From Bacillus_BA fengqiuensis (GTDB taxonomy: Bacteria > Bacillota > Bacilli > Bacillales > Bacillaceae_H), in NCBI GenBank assembly GCA_030813035.1, contig JAUSTV010000001.1: DNA of 64,000 nt; one strand, given 5' to 3'. Positions 33,828 through 42,533 of the stretch are shown here, one piece after another (the stretch's first letter is position 1; each line of letters begins with the position of its first letter). A program made the translations under genes and the position numbers. The notes beneath the pieces are model-generated. The model was given only the letters and a program-made list of their open reading frames with translations, was not told where the DNA came from and searched no databases.

Positions 33828-35015
33828 ATGAACTTTAGGGTTTACATTTTAGCGATTGCTTCGTTTGTTGTAGGAATGGTAGAGCTTATCGTCGGAGGAA
33901 CGCTAGACCTAGTAGCCAATGACCTGCAAATCTCTATTAGCACCGCGGGGCAGCTAATCACCGTTTTTTCACTTGTCTTTGCGATTGCAGCTCCCGTTCT
34001 TTTAACATTGACAGCAAAAATCGAACGGAAATCTTTATGCCTTTGGACATTGTTCATATTTTTTATTGGGAACGTAATGTCTTACATAAGCCCCAATTTT
34101 ATGGTGCTGATGGTGTCAAGGGTATTATCAGCTGCAAGCGGTTCGCTCTTAGTCGTATTATGTATTACGATTGCATCCAGTATAGTGACAGAAGGCTATC
34201 GGGCAAGAGCGATCGGAGTCATTTATATGGGAATCAGCGGGTCTCTAGTGTTGGGCGTTCCGATAGGTCTTGTTATTGGAAATCATTTTGGCTGGCGTGC
34301 TCCATTTCTGTTAATCGCCGTTTTTACTCTTATTTCAATGATCGGTATTTATGCCTTTTTAGGAAAAATAGAACCAAAACCGGTTATCCCGCTGCGCCAG
34401 CAGTTCCAAACATTAAAGAATGCTAAACTTATAACGGCGCAATTAACGTCTTTATTGTTTTTAACAGGGCATTTAACGCTATATGCTTATCTGACTCCTT
34501 TTTTAAAAGCTGCTTTACATTTAAATGCAACGTGGGTAAGTATTTTTTATTTCATCTTCGGTGTTGCGGCCGTATTTGGCGGCGGTATAGGAGGATTGGC
34601 CGCGGACAAATGGGGTTCCAAAACAAGTATTCTATCTATTATTTCTTTATTCTCCGTTGTCTTATTTGTATTAAACAAGCTAACATTTTCGATTCCGCTA
34701 TTTTTAACAGTGATGATCATATGGAGTATGTTAAGCTGGGCTATTACACCCGCTCAGCAAAATTATTTAATTGAATCAGCCCCTGAATCATCTGATATCC
34801 AGCAAAGCTTGAATAATTCCGCATTGCATTTTGGAATTGCTTTAGGATCAATGGTGGGCGGGATTGTCATTGATCAATATTCAGTCCTGTACAATGCATC
34901 AATCGGCGGCATATTCATTTTAATGGCTCTTATATGTGCCTTGTTTTCAGTCACAAGACCAGCAATTATTCAAACGGCGGTTGTAGAAGAAAAGACAAAA
35001 GCTGCAGGAATATAA
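33828..35015 (+). CDS. MFS efflux transporter, PbuE-like (purine efflux?)
   Basis: 395 residues, twelve membrane segments, DHA1/AraJ-like branch of MFS with MVELIVGGTLDLVANDL and the loop motif GGLAADKWGSKTSI. B. subtilis PbuE (purine base/ribonucleoside exporter) is the closest named type from memory, and the next gene, deoD, handles purine nucleosides, which supports a purine role. AAAGGAGAGA precedes the ATG. Regulated by the dyad upstream (inference). Confidence 0.8.
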   Translation: MNFRVYILAIASFVVGMVELIVGGTLDLVANDLQISISTAGQLITVFSLVFAIAAPVLLTLTAKIERKSLCLWTLFIFFIGNVMSYISPNFMVLMVSRVLSAASGSLLVVLCITIASSIVTEGYRARAIGVIYMGISGSLVLGVPIGLVIGNHFGWRAPFLLIAVFTLISMIGIYAFLGKIEPKPVIPLRQQFQTLKNAKLITAQLTSLLFLTGHLTLYAYLTPFLKAALHLNATWVSIFYFIFGVAAVFGGGIGGLAADKWGSKTSILSIISLFSVVLFVLNKLTFSIPLFLTVMIIWSMLSWAITPAQQNYLIESAPESSDIQQSLNNSALHFGIALGSMVGGIVIDQYSVLYNASIGGIFILMALICALFSVTRPAIIQTAVVEEKTKAAGI

Positions 35016-35028
35016 AACTACACATTTT

Positions 35029-35088
35029 AAGGAGGTGCAAATGGTTATAATTCGGTAGAAATACCCTTATTATAACCATGACATTATG
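35029..35088 (+). promoter_or_regulatory. deoD leader: SD, hairpin, start codon
   Basis: A strong AAGGAGGTG at 35029-35037 is 48 bases from the deoD ATG (35086), too far to work linearly. Between them ATGGTTATAAT (35041-35051) pairs perfectly with ATTATAACCAT (35069-35079), enclosing GGTA-GAAA-TACC, a stem capped by a GNRA loop. Folding leaves only CAA + GACATT, nine bases, between SD and ATG. Alternatively the SD drives a 5-codon leader peptide (MVIIR) starting at 35041. Confidence 0.75.
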
Positions 35089-35793
35089 AGTGTTCATATT
35101 AATGCGAAGCAAGGAGATATTGCAGAAAACATCCTTTTACCGGGAGATCCATTACGTGCAAAATATATTGCGGAAACTTTTTTAGAAGATGTTACATGCT
35201 ACAACAATGTGCGAGGAATGTTAGGTTTTACGGGGACATATAAAGGAAAGTCTGTATCTGTACAAGGTACAGGAATGGGGATTCCATCCATTTCTATTTA
35301 TGTGAATGAGTTAATTCGTGATTATGGTGTGAAAAATTTAATTCGTGTTGGTACTTGCGGTGCAATCCAAAAAGATGTAAAGGTTCGTGATGTGATTCTT
35401 GCGATGACTACGTGCACAGACTCGAATATAAACCGTGCCACCTTCCCAGGGTTTGATTTCGCTCCATGCGCCGATTTCCCGCTATTGCAGAAAGCTTATA
35501 ATGCCGGGATGGAAAAAGGAATTGATATTCGCGTTGGCAATGTGTTAACAGCGGACGTATTCTACCGTGACAGCATGGAAATGGTCGAGAAATTGGGGAA
35601 TTATGGAGTGCTGGCGGTAGAGATGGAAACAACCGCGTTATATACGTTAGCTGCCAAATACGGTGCTCATGCCTTAACAGTCCTAACTGTCAGCGATCAC
35701 ATTTTCACAGGTGAAGAAACAACCGCAGAAGAGCGTCAAACGACCTTTAATGATATGATTATCATGGCATTAGAAGCACTGATTGCCGAATAG
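35086..35793 (+). CDS. deoD: Purine nucleoside phosphorylase DeoD
   Basis: 235 residues, the hexameric DeoD type: SVHINAKQGDIAENILLPGD at the N-terminus, GTGMGIPSISIYVNEL, RVGTCGAIQKDVKVRD (phosphate/ribose site), VEMETTALY and the catalytic Asp region TVSDHIFTGEETT. It splits purine (deoxy)nucleosides with phosphate. No ribosome binding site lies directly before the ATG; see the leader structure. It follows the PbuE-like gene by 70 bases and is probably co-transcribed. Confidence 0.95.
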   Translation: MSVHINAKQGDIAENILLPGDPLRAKYIAETFLEDVTCYNNVRGMLGFTGTYKGKSVSVQGTGMGIPSISIYVNELIRDYGVKNLIRVGTCGAIQKDVKVRDVILAMTTCTDSNINRATFPGFDFAPCADFPLLQKAYNAGMEKGIDIRVGNVLTADVFYRDSMEMVEKLGNYGVLAVEMETTALYTLAAKYGAHALTVLTVSDHIFTGEETTAEERQTTFNDMIIMALEALIAE

Positions 35794-35813
35794 ATTGATC
35801 CAGAAAATGAAGA

Positions 35814-35845
35814 AGGGCAGTGCTTTGATCTCACTGCCCTATTAT
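35814..35845 (+). terminator. Terminator of deoD
   Basis: AGGGCAGTG and CACTGCCCT arms followed by ATTATTTTGTTCTTTT. Confidence 0.7.
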
Positions 35846-35864
35846 TTTGTTCTTTTGGGCTTGT

Positions 35865-36035
35865 CTAAAGATACTTTGTTACCCAAGCCTTCATAGTCTG
35901 GATTTTGATTCTGAATCTTAACTGATTTGGGTTCTTTTCTCCGTAAAATACAAGTAAACGTTCAACCACTTCTTCGTGAGTGTAAGAGATAGATGCCGTC
36001 CAATTTCCATGCTTAACATTTGAAAGTGTAATCAT
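35865..36035 (-). CDS. Small protein, 56 residues, unknown
   Basis: Leftward frame MITLSNVKHGNWTASISYTH then EEVVERLLVFYGEKNP and RFRIKIQTMKAWVTKYL, soluble and basic at the C-terminus. GAGGGGTG lies about seven bases before the ATG. Not recognised. Convergent with deoD, sharing the terminator region. Confidence 0.55.
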   Translation of the reverse strand: MITLSNVKHGNWTASISYTHEEVVERLLVFYGEKNPNQLRFRIKIQTMKAWVTKYL

Positions 36036-36185
36036 AAAAACACCCCTCTTGTTATCTCCAAAAGGAGTTCACATAAGCCCCGTTGTCAAACGTTCCCTAA
36101 TTCGTCTCTTCATATCAACTTCTGAATAAAAAATCTTTCGCTACAAACAATATGGATAATTTACTATCGATCAGGAGGGAATCCC

Positions 36186-36728
36186 ATGGTAAATGTATTG
36201 GAAACATTCATAGATGCCTTGAAATCAATAACAGTTCAAGATGAAGAGCAACCTCTTCATGTCGGAGAAGTAATGGCATGTTGGTTGTACTTGGCTGGCC
36301 TTGAGTTAGCAAAAGTATCCGTCCAAGCAGGTATAAATACCACGACAGATGACGAATTAAAAGCAATTCTTGAAGAAGATATGAGACTAGGGACCAGTCA
36401 AAGGGAACGACTCCATGATTTCATGATTAAGGAAGGAATCACGTTACCTCCTGCCCCTGAAGATATGCCAATATCAGATCCTAATAGTATTCCTCTTGGT
36501 GTTAAATTAACGGATGATGTGATTGCAAACGAATTATCTTTAAAAATCGTTAGTTTAATTATGCGTGCTGCTGGTGCTGCTTCCGAATCGATTCGTACAG
36601 ATGTCGGTTTATTGTTTATTCAATTTCAAACAGAAAAATTAGCTTTCGCGACTAGATTAAAACATTTAATGCGCAAACGCGGATGGATTAAAGTACCACC
36701 GTTTTACGTTCCACCTGGTTCCCAATAA
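36186..36728 (+). CDS. DUF3231 family protein
   Basis: 180 residues, helical, cytosolic. The features HVGEVMACWLYLAGLELAKV and the closing KRGWIKVPPFYVPPG are typical of DUF3231 proteins, which resemble half of the spore-coat CotF-like four-helix bundles; many DUF3231 proteins carry two such halves (~330 residues), so this is a single-unit form. Function is unknown. A GGAGGGA site precedes the ATG. Confidence 0.8.
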   Translation: MVNVLETFIDALKSITVQDEEQPLHVGEVMACWLYLAGLELAKVSVQAGINTTTDDELKAILEEDMRLGTSQRERLHDFMIKEGITLPPAPEDMPISDPNSIPLGVKLTDDVIANELSLKIVSLIMRAAGAASESIRTDVGLLFIQFQTEKLAFATRLKHLMRKRGWIKVPPFYVPPGSQ

Positions 36729-36859
36729 GTATTAAATTAAAACTGGGGCCATCTCTTCATTCTTAGACTTCAGATTTGTGTTCCACGAAGAAACTGCTTC
36801 GATTAGAAAGAGGTTGTTTTTCACTTCCTCGGTACTGCATATTCTATACAATCTTAGTT
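36729..36859. other. Spacer between DUF3231 gene and intron relic
   Basis: No gene seen. Contains a short degenerate hairpin-rich stretch (CTTAGACTTC...). It is bordered by the 3' end of the group II intron relic. Confidence 0.3.
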
Positions 36860-36937
36860 AAGTCGGGTAGGAGGGAGCCCTCATGGGCGCCCTCCTACCC
36901 TAAGAACCGTACGTGACAGTTTCCTATCATACGACTC
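36860..36937 (-). mobile_element. Group II intron 3' end (domains V and VI), relic
   Basis: On the minus strand, 36937-36904 is a 34-base domain V: it starts GAGTCGTATGATAGG, has the AAAC/GAAA tetraloop region with paired ATAG/CTGT, and ends CACGTACGGTTC. It is followed by a domain VI hairpin (GGGTAGGAGGGCGCCC ... CCCTCCTACCC). The canonical GAGC triad is GAGT here. No reverse-transcriptase frame remains on the 5' side (36938-37050), so this is a truncated intron. Confidence 0.75.
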
Positions 36938-37052
36938 AAGCCTTCTTATTGTCCAAACAGCTCTTTTGTCTAACGCAAGGTATATGTACCAGCTTAGTAA
37001 CTTCCCCTGTAGGAACTCCTAAATTCCAGACAGTGACCTTATAAGAAAAAGC

Positions 37053-37172
37053 TTACTTTTCTCTGGCTTTCTTATTCTTTTCAAGCTTTTCGCTAAAATA
37101 CGACCAGTACCCAATTGCAATAAAACCAGCAATACCGGCTAAAGCTAAAATGACCTGTATGAAAAGATTCAT
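37053..37172 (-). CDS. Small one-helix membrane protein
   Basis: 39 residues: MNLFIQVILALAGIAGFIAI, then GYWSYFSEKLEKNKKAREK, i.e. one N-terminal helix and a basic cytosolic tail. GAGGAGG lies six bases before the ATG. Its frame runs on from the decayed gene upstream (37173-37587), so the two could be read through. Confidence 0.6.
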   Translation of the reverse strand: MNLFIQVILALAGIAGFIAIGYWSYFSEKLEKNKKAREK

Positions 37173-37587
37173 TCTTTTCCTCCTCTTATTCACCATAATT
37201 ATGGATTCTAGGGAGTTATATTCACGACTTACTTTGACTTGAAATTTTTTAGAAAGGACAATAGTATCTGAGTTAACAATCTTTTGATTACTGGCTTCGC
37301 CATCGGTCCAGATACTTGCTCCTATAGATTCTTTGTTAGGCCCCTAATCAAAATGCAGCTTCAATTCATTTCCCCTCTCCCTTCGAAACTACAGTTGGTA
37401 CATCCCTTTTTACCATTTCTTCCGGCGACATTGTATCCGCACAAACCCCTCTACCAATTTCTTTCCAACAATAGCTCCCTTGATAGACCTTAATTGATTC
37501 TTCATTAACTTTTGCAGTAAGTTGCGGCGGTTTGATCTCATACGCAGTAATTAATAATAAAGCCAATGCAATGATTAATTTTTTCAT
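37173..37587 (-). pseudogene. Disrupted exported protein gene
   Basis: The first 73 codons give a signal-like MKKLIIALALLLITAYEIKP and VYQGSYCWKEIGRGVCADTM, ending GEGK-stop at 37366. The neighbouring frame continues NELKLHFD-stop-GPNKESIG and ASIWTDGEASNQKIVNSDTI, so one frameshift in the GAGAGGGGAAA tract and one nonsense codon split a former ~130-residue protein. The cysteine pair and the WTDGEAS segment suggest a small secreted protein family of unknown function. Confidence 0.6.
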
Positions 37588-37714
37588 GTAAATTCTCCTG
37601 CCTGCTTATATATCCTTATATTCCCATTTTACTTCAAAAACATTAAATAGAATACAAAACTCCTTGTATACGCTATTATATCTAGTTAGCATAAAGCCTC
37701 TTGCTTGCAACAAC

Positions 37715-37752
37715 AAAAGCCTCAAATTCCTAGAATTTGAGGCTTTTATACA
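37715..37752. repeat. Palindromic repeat / terminator (copy of dispersed family)
   Basis: AAAAGCCTCAAATTC and GAATTTGAGGCTTTT around CTA. The same AAAAGCC...GAATT...GGCTTTT shape recurs at 53.65, 55.36, 59.33 and 60.69 kb. Confidence 0.6.
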
Positions 37753-37897
37753 AAAACAAAGTTTAATAAAAAACTTTAGTCACCATAATTTTCGTTGTCA
37801 AAAGTTAAAACTTAACTTTTTCCGGTTACATTTTTAATAAAATCAATTATAGTAAATATATGTAAAATAATTCCTTAAGCAGTTTACGGAGGTAAGA

Positions 37898-38278
37898 ATG
37901 AATTTCTCTAAAGTCTTAGCTGTCCTTTTATTGGCTTTATATTTAACAGCCTGCAGTAACAATAAATTTGTTCAATCTTCTGTTGATCCCTCTTTTCCAG
38001 TTCCTGAAAAGGCAGAATTAATTATGAAAGAGCCAAGCGAAGAGGCAAAACATATCGAAAAATTTGCGAAGTATAAACAAAAAAACGTACAAACTGGTAC
38101 CCATTTATATGAAAACTTTGAAGAAGAAATTAAGGCAAAAGGATGGAAAGAAATAAAAACCGTTGAATCTCCTAAAATCAGAGGTTTCCAAAAAGGAGAT
38201 AAAATTATAGACCTAACCGCCAATAGAGACAATTTTCAGCTCATAAAGTTAAAAGATCATACCCAATGGTTAGAGTAA
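37898..38278 (+). CDS. Small lipoprotein, unknown
   Basis: 126 residues. Lipoprotein signal peptide with lipobox LTAC (Cys ~19), then a soluble charged domain (SPKIRGFQKGDKIIDLTANR near the end). No family recognised. GGAGG lies ahead of the ATG. Expected to be anchored on the outer face of the membrane. Confidence 0.7.
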   Translation: MNFSKVLAVLLLALYLTACSNNKFVQSSVDPSFPVPEKAELIMKEPSEEAKHIEKFAKYKQKNVQTGTHLYENFEEEIKAKGWKEIKTVESPKIRGFQKGDKIIDLTANRDNFQLIKLKDHTQWLE

Positions 38279-38866
38279 AAACTACCAGGTAATCATGTAT
38301 ATACTATACAAAAAATAGTTTATATAACCATTCATCCTGAAAAGTAATGCTGTAATCTTTATGATTTTGAGTAAAATCAGCTGTAACCTCCATCAATTAA
38401 TCTTCGCTGTTGAAGACGCAGCTTTACCACAACTTTATACTTATGATACTATCTTTTGACATTTTGATTGTAGAATGACAAAATTCTATTCTTATACATG
38501 GCAGAATTATACTCCTCTTTGGTTAGAGCACATTACTGGGAGTATAATCCTGTCATTTTTTATACTAAAACTATACTTGTTGGTTTTAAAAAGTTCGATC
38601 ATTTTCTACCTGTGTTATTCAACAATTGCGCCGATTGCAGAATAAGAATATGTCTACCTGCTTCGGGTAAATCCGAGATAAGTCCCAAAACGGCCATGGG
38701 GATGGATATAAATATAATTAGATAGTGAAATAAAAATCAACAACGATCACTGATTACCTTCCCACACTCTAGGATCCTAGTTGGTTAGTTATTAATTATA
38801 AACTAAGTCAACATACCGGACTAAGCCTTTGTATATATTAATATTTTTGCTGTATTGAAATGGTTA
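38279..38866. other. Intergenic stretch, no clear gene
   Basis: About 590 bases. A rightward 75-codon frame at 38498 has no ribosome site and an unnatural composition; I do not accept it. No structural RNA or IS end was recognised. Confidence 0.35.
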
Positions 38867-38900
38867 AAAAGGCAGCATCCCATATCAGATGCTGCCTTTC
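38867..38900 (-). terminator. Terminator of the Cys-rich relic gene
   Basis: AAAGGCAGCATC and GATGCTGCCTTT perfect arms around CCATATCA; T runs on both sides. Confidence 0.75.
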
Positions 38901-38915
38901 GTAAATTATTTATCG

Positions 38916-39081
38916 TTAAAGTTGATTTAAGGCATTCCCACAATCATTAATACATGATTCTAAGTTATTTGCTGCACTTTGTAGAGCCTTTTTGCCGCAC
39001 AATCTGCCATTTATTTGCTACATTTCTCAGATTTGTAAAAGCCTCTTCACACTCTTCAATACATGGGGTTCCACCACACAT
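38916..39081 (-). pseudogene. Frameshifted cysteine-rich small protein
   Basis: First frame: MCGGTPCIEECEEAFTNLRN then VANKWQ; one base shift near 39000 gives RLCGKKALQSAANNLESCIN then DCGNALNQL-stop. Together they make one ~57-residue protein with six cysteines spaced as C-x4-C-x3-C and C-x3-C. Both parts have good coding character, so a recent single-base indel or sequencing error is likely. Family unknown. Confidence 0.5.
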
Positions 39082-39145
39082 CCATTAAGCTAAAGAAAAT
39101 TATTACTCCCAAATCGAAAAAGCGTTATTCTTTCTGTAAAGAAAT

Positions 39146-41212
39146 CTAATTAGTAAAATCTCTTTTGAATAACACCTCTTTAGGTAAAAGAGTTCCTGAT
39201 GTACCACGTTCATCAATTTCTTTATCTTCTGTTGGATAATAGATGATAAAGTTTTCCAAATGTAACCTGGCTAACTCTTTAGGAACTTCTTCTAGCTGTG
39301 GATGCCAAGCAACTGTCCCTTTACGCGCACTAATGACCACAATAAGGTCATCTTTCTTTAAAGTTGTTAATGCATCCTGATAAAATGTATGCCAATCTGG
39401 TATCACTTGTACAAGTATTGAAGAACTTGCCTTTATTGACTTTAGATCTGACTCATATTTAGAACCTTCATCAGCAACAACGATACACATTAAGGTGGCA
39501 CCTATATTATTCGCCATTTCATTTATCCGAATGATTGAATCTTTATATCCATACGAATGGTTTACACCCTTAGGTAAAACCACAACCATTCTTCTTGTTG
39601 TATTTAATGGACTACTTACTTTTGTAACAAGCAGTGTTTGATATGTTTGGTCAATTAGGTTATCGATCACATTTCCAAAAATCCGTTTAGGTTTTGTTTG
39701 TTGACTATTCCATCCTATAATCACTGTTGTAATTCTTTCTTCTGCTATCGCTCTTATCATCCCTTGCACTTTATTGTAATCAACCCTCGTGACAACCCTA
39801 ACAGGCACATCAGCTCCAGATGCATACATTACAGCATCCCCAAGCATTCGTTCAGCACTCGCAACATCTTCTTCAGCTGTTCTAATATCCTTTTGTACAA
39901 CGGTGAGTGGATACAACGGGACATCACTTTTTTTGTCACGCAGGATAATTCCTAGATTAAGTAATGATTCCATAGTATCTGGATGGGCGAGTGGAATCAT
40001 AATACGATTAGGTATCTGAGTATTCTCAACTGATTGATGATCCTCAGATAACGATAATTTACGCCCGTATTTCTCAACAAAATAAGGCCCTATTATACAT
40101 GTTATTAAAATCATAATAATTACACCATTTACTGTTGCTTGATCTAACAAACCTATATCATAACCCACCAAAGTTGCTGCCAAAGTTGCTGCTGCTTGTG
40201 GAATCGTAAGCCCAAATGTGATATTTAATTCTTCCTTACTATAATTATTCATTTTCATAGCAACCCAAGATGAGCTATATTTACCTATAATAACCCCACT
40301 AATAATTAATATTGTTAATAACCAAGTATTAGGATCACTCATTAACACCCTTAAATCCATTAGCATTCCAACTGAGAGTAAGAAAAATGGAATAAACAAT
40401 GCATTGGCAGTAAAGTGAATTCTATTCATTAACGGCCCATGTTCAAAAACAAGTCTATTTAATGCAATTCCTGCAATAAATGCACCGATTATATGCTCCA
40501 CCCCAGCTAAATGAGCAAAGAAGGCTGCAACAAATAGCACAGCAATTACAAAAGTAAAGACAGTTGTCCCTTCTGTACTAATATTTCTAAAAAACCATCT
40601 TGTGATAACTGGGATACCATAGAAAGTTAAGATTGTAAAAACAGATAATGCGATAATTAATGTTATAAAAAAAGAAATATTAATATCACCAGTTGTAGAT
40701 CCCGTAATAACTGCTAAAACTAATAAGGCTAGGGTATCAGTAAGTATTACCCCACCAACTGCTGAAGTGACAGCTTTGTTTTTGGCAATGCCTAGTCTAC
40801 TGGCAATTGGGTAACCTAATAAAGTGTGTGATGATAAAATCGAGCCTAGTAGAATTGATGCAGCAATGCTATATCCGAGTGTTAAACCGATTCCTATACC
40901 AATTAGTAGTGGGAAGATAAATGATAAAAGACCGAAAACGATACTTCGATTTCGATTCTTTTTAAATTCATCAATGTCCATCTCTAATCCTGATATAAAA
41001 ATAATAAGTAATATCCCCACTGTCCCCAATAATTGAATGGTTGAACCTCGTTGTAGAATCCCTAATCCATTTGGTCCAACAATTACTCCAGCAATAATTG
41101 GACCAATCATGCCAGGCAACCTTAGTTGCTTCATAATAATTGGCATAACTAAGAATATTAACATACACAGCATGAAAACTTCGACTGGATCTGTTAATGG
41201 AAATTCGAACAT
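39146..41212 (-). CDS. Kef-type (CPA2) cation/proton antiporter with two USP domains
   Basis: 688 residues. An N-terminal antiporter of ~12 membrane segments (residues 1-390: GILLIIFISGLEMDIDEFKK, SSHTLLGYP, VEHIIGAFIAGIALNRLVFE) is followed by a ~300-residue cytosolic part made of two universal-stress-protein-like halves (IPLAHPDTMESLLNLGIILR and VVVLPKGVNHSYGYKDSIIR). CPA2 proteins exchange K+ or Na+ for protons; the USP part probably senses nucleotide. The gene is monocistronic. Confidence 0.88.
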   Translation of the reverse strand: MFEFPLTDPVEVFMLCMLIFLVMPIIMKQLRLPGMIGPIIAGVIVGPNGLGILQRGSTIQLLGTVGILLIIFISGLEMDIDEFKKNRNRSIVFGLLSFIFPLLIGIGIGLTLGYSIAASILLGSILSSHTLLGYPIASRLGIAKNKAVTSAVGGVILTDTLALLVLAVITGSTTGDINISFFITLIIALSVFTILTFYGIPVITRWFFRNISTEGTTVFTFVIAVLFVAAFFAHLAGVEHIIGAFIAGIALNRLVFEHGPLMNRIHFTANALFIPFFLLSVGMLMDLRVLMSDPNTWLLTILIISGVIIGKYSSSWVAMKMNNYSKEELNITFGLTIPQAAATLAATLVGYDIGLLDQATVNGVIIMILITCIIGPYFVEKYGRKLSLSEDHQSVENTQIPNRIMIPLAHPDTMESLLNLGIILRDKKSDVPLYPLTVVQKDIRTAEEDVASAERMLGDAVMYASGADVPVRVVTRVDYNKVQGMIRAIAEERITTVIIGWNSQQTKPKRIFGNVIDNLIDQTYQTLLVTKVSSPLNTTRRMVVVLPKGVNHSYGYKDSIIRINEMANNIGATLMCIVVADEGSKYESDLKSIKASSSILVQVIPDWHTFYQDALTTLKKDDLIVVISARKGTVAWHPQLEEVPKELARLHLENFIIYYPTEDKEIDERGTSGTLLPKEVLFKRDFTN

Positions 41213-41504
41213 AATATGCCCCCTTTCTCTCCATTTAAAGTAGTAAAATAGGGATATAAAAAAAGGGATTAAACCAAAAACAGATACTACCTTCAGAGTA
41301 TATATTAAAAAAGGAGTAATTATTCAAAAACGAATTACCCTCCTCGAGGTGTTCTCTTGCATAAAAATTTTAATATCCTTATACTTTCATTTCCAATTCG
41401 AGCGATTGTGAACGAAAAAACGGTTTAATTCAGTGTAATAAATTTTCCGAAAATATATGTCACCCCTGTCGTGATCACCTAATCGCGTCGTTTACAAAGT
41501 TATA
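41213..41504. other. Upstream region of the antiporter gene
   Basis: No gene seen; contains a short leftward promoter-like region and an ATTACCCTCCTCGAGG segment without start codon context. Confidence 0.3.
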
Positions 41505-41600
41505 CCTTTACAAACATAACCTGTGAAGCTATCAAACTCAGTAAAATCAAGTTTAAAAAGGTAGTAAAATTATTTTATAAACGTTTATATTTTTGATACA
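41505..41600. repeat. Dispersed ~95-base repeat, copy A
   Basis: ACCTTTACAAACATAA ... CAAACTCAGTAAAATCAAGT ... GTTTATATTTTTGATACACC shares order and spacing with 44625-44720 (copy B), which directly abuts an IS6-type end. Copy A lacks the start codon and IS end. Confidence 0.6.
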
Positions 41601-41677
41601 CCCTTTTAAACGAAAATAGTATAAGGGGTATCACCAGCAAAACACGGATTTACAACGTTAAGGAAATACAAATATAA

Positions 41678-41720
41678 AAAGCCTAATTTCTCAGGTGGTA
41701 TAAGTGAGAAATTAGGCTTT
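41678..41720. terminator. Terminator of the YcaC-type gene
   Basis: AAAGCCTAATTTCTCA and TGAGAAATTAGGCTTT perfect 16-base arms. Confidence 0.8.
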
Positions 41721-41802
41721 AGTTACTTCAGAAAAGCGTCCTTTTCTTGAATAAGCCAGAATCCTTATATTGGAAAAAGTGAGTTATAAATAAGCTGCTA
41801 TT

Positions 41803-42447
41803 CTAGTTAGGCTGCTTGCTGAAATCTCTCTGAGCTCCCCTATAGCTTCCAATAAGATTTTGATAACCAGGAAGATGGCTAGAAATTAAAGCGCCAAAAC
41901 CTTCAACATCATTGCGCCAATCACGTTGTAATTCGCACGCTATGCTAAACCAGTTCAGAAGCTGCACCCCACCATGGGCCATACGCGTTAATGCTGCATC
42001 CGCTACTTGTTTACTGAATGTTCCAGAAGCATCAGTAGCAACAAATACTTCATAACCAGCGTTCACAGCAGAAAGTGCAGGAAATGCAACACAAACATCT
42101 GTTACTACGCCCGCAATAATCAGTTGTTTTTTTCCGGTTTCTTCGATTGCTTTGACAAAATCTTCATTATCCCATGCGTTAATTTGTCCAGGACGAGCTA
42201 TTTTTGGCGCATGAGGAAAAAGTTCAACCAATTCTTGCATGAGCGGTCCATTAGGCCCATTTTCAAAGCTTGTTGTTAAAATAACTGGTAAATCAAAAAA
42301 CTTAGCAGTGTTAGCAAGAGCCATAACGTTGTTCTTGAATTCATCAACACCATAGTCACGCACAAGACCGGAGATAAGACCGGTTTGATGATCAACTAAA
42401 AGAACGGCAGCATCATCTTTATTAAGACGAGAATAGAAATCAGACAT
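41803..42447 (-). CDS. YcaC-type isochorismatase-family hydrolase
   Basis: 214 residues, cysteine hydrolase fold. The catalytic triad candidates Asp19 (LLVDHQTGL), Lys82 (PKIARPGQ) and Cys119 (VVTDVCVAFPAL) match YcaC-like enzymes; the GVVTDVCV motif and the cis-peptide are typical. The substrate is unknown; the family also includes nicotinamidases. It is 86 bases downstream of an NADPH-dependent FMN reductase gene on the same strand, a likely two-gene unit. Confidence 0.87.
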   Translation of the reverse strand: MSDFYSRLNKDDAAVLLVDHQTGLISGLVRDYGVDEFKNNVMALANTAKFFDLPVILTTSFENGPNGPLMQELVELFPHAPKIARPGQINAWDNEDFVKAIEETGKKQLIIAGVVTDVCVAFPALSAVNAGYEVFVATDASGTFSKQVADAALTRMAHGGVQLLNWFSIACELQRDWRNDVEGFGALISSHLPGYQNLIGSYRGAQRDFSKQPN

Positions 42448-42533
42448 TTTATTGTCCTCCCTTTAATTAAGTATAAGTAATCGAAGAAGATTTATAGAAA
42501 TGAAAATGATTGAAAAAGCTTGGACTTTTTCAA

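Noticed and set aside
33660..33830. Adenine/guanine riboswitch in front of the PbuE-like gene
   Set aside because: Expected by analogy with B. subtilis pbuE, but the conserved purine-riboswitch core is absent; the leader has a different dyad.
38498..38725. 75-codon rightward open frame in the 38.3-38.9 kb gap
   Set aside because: No ribosome site, unnatural composition, no recognisable homology; treated as chance.
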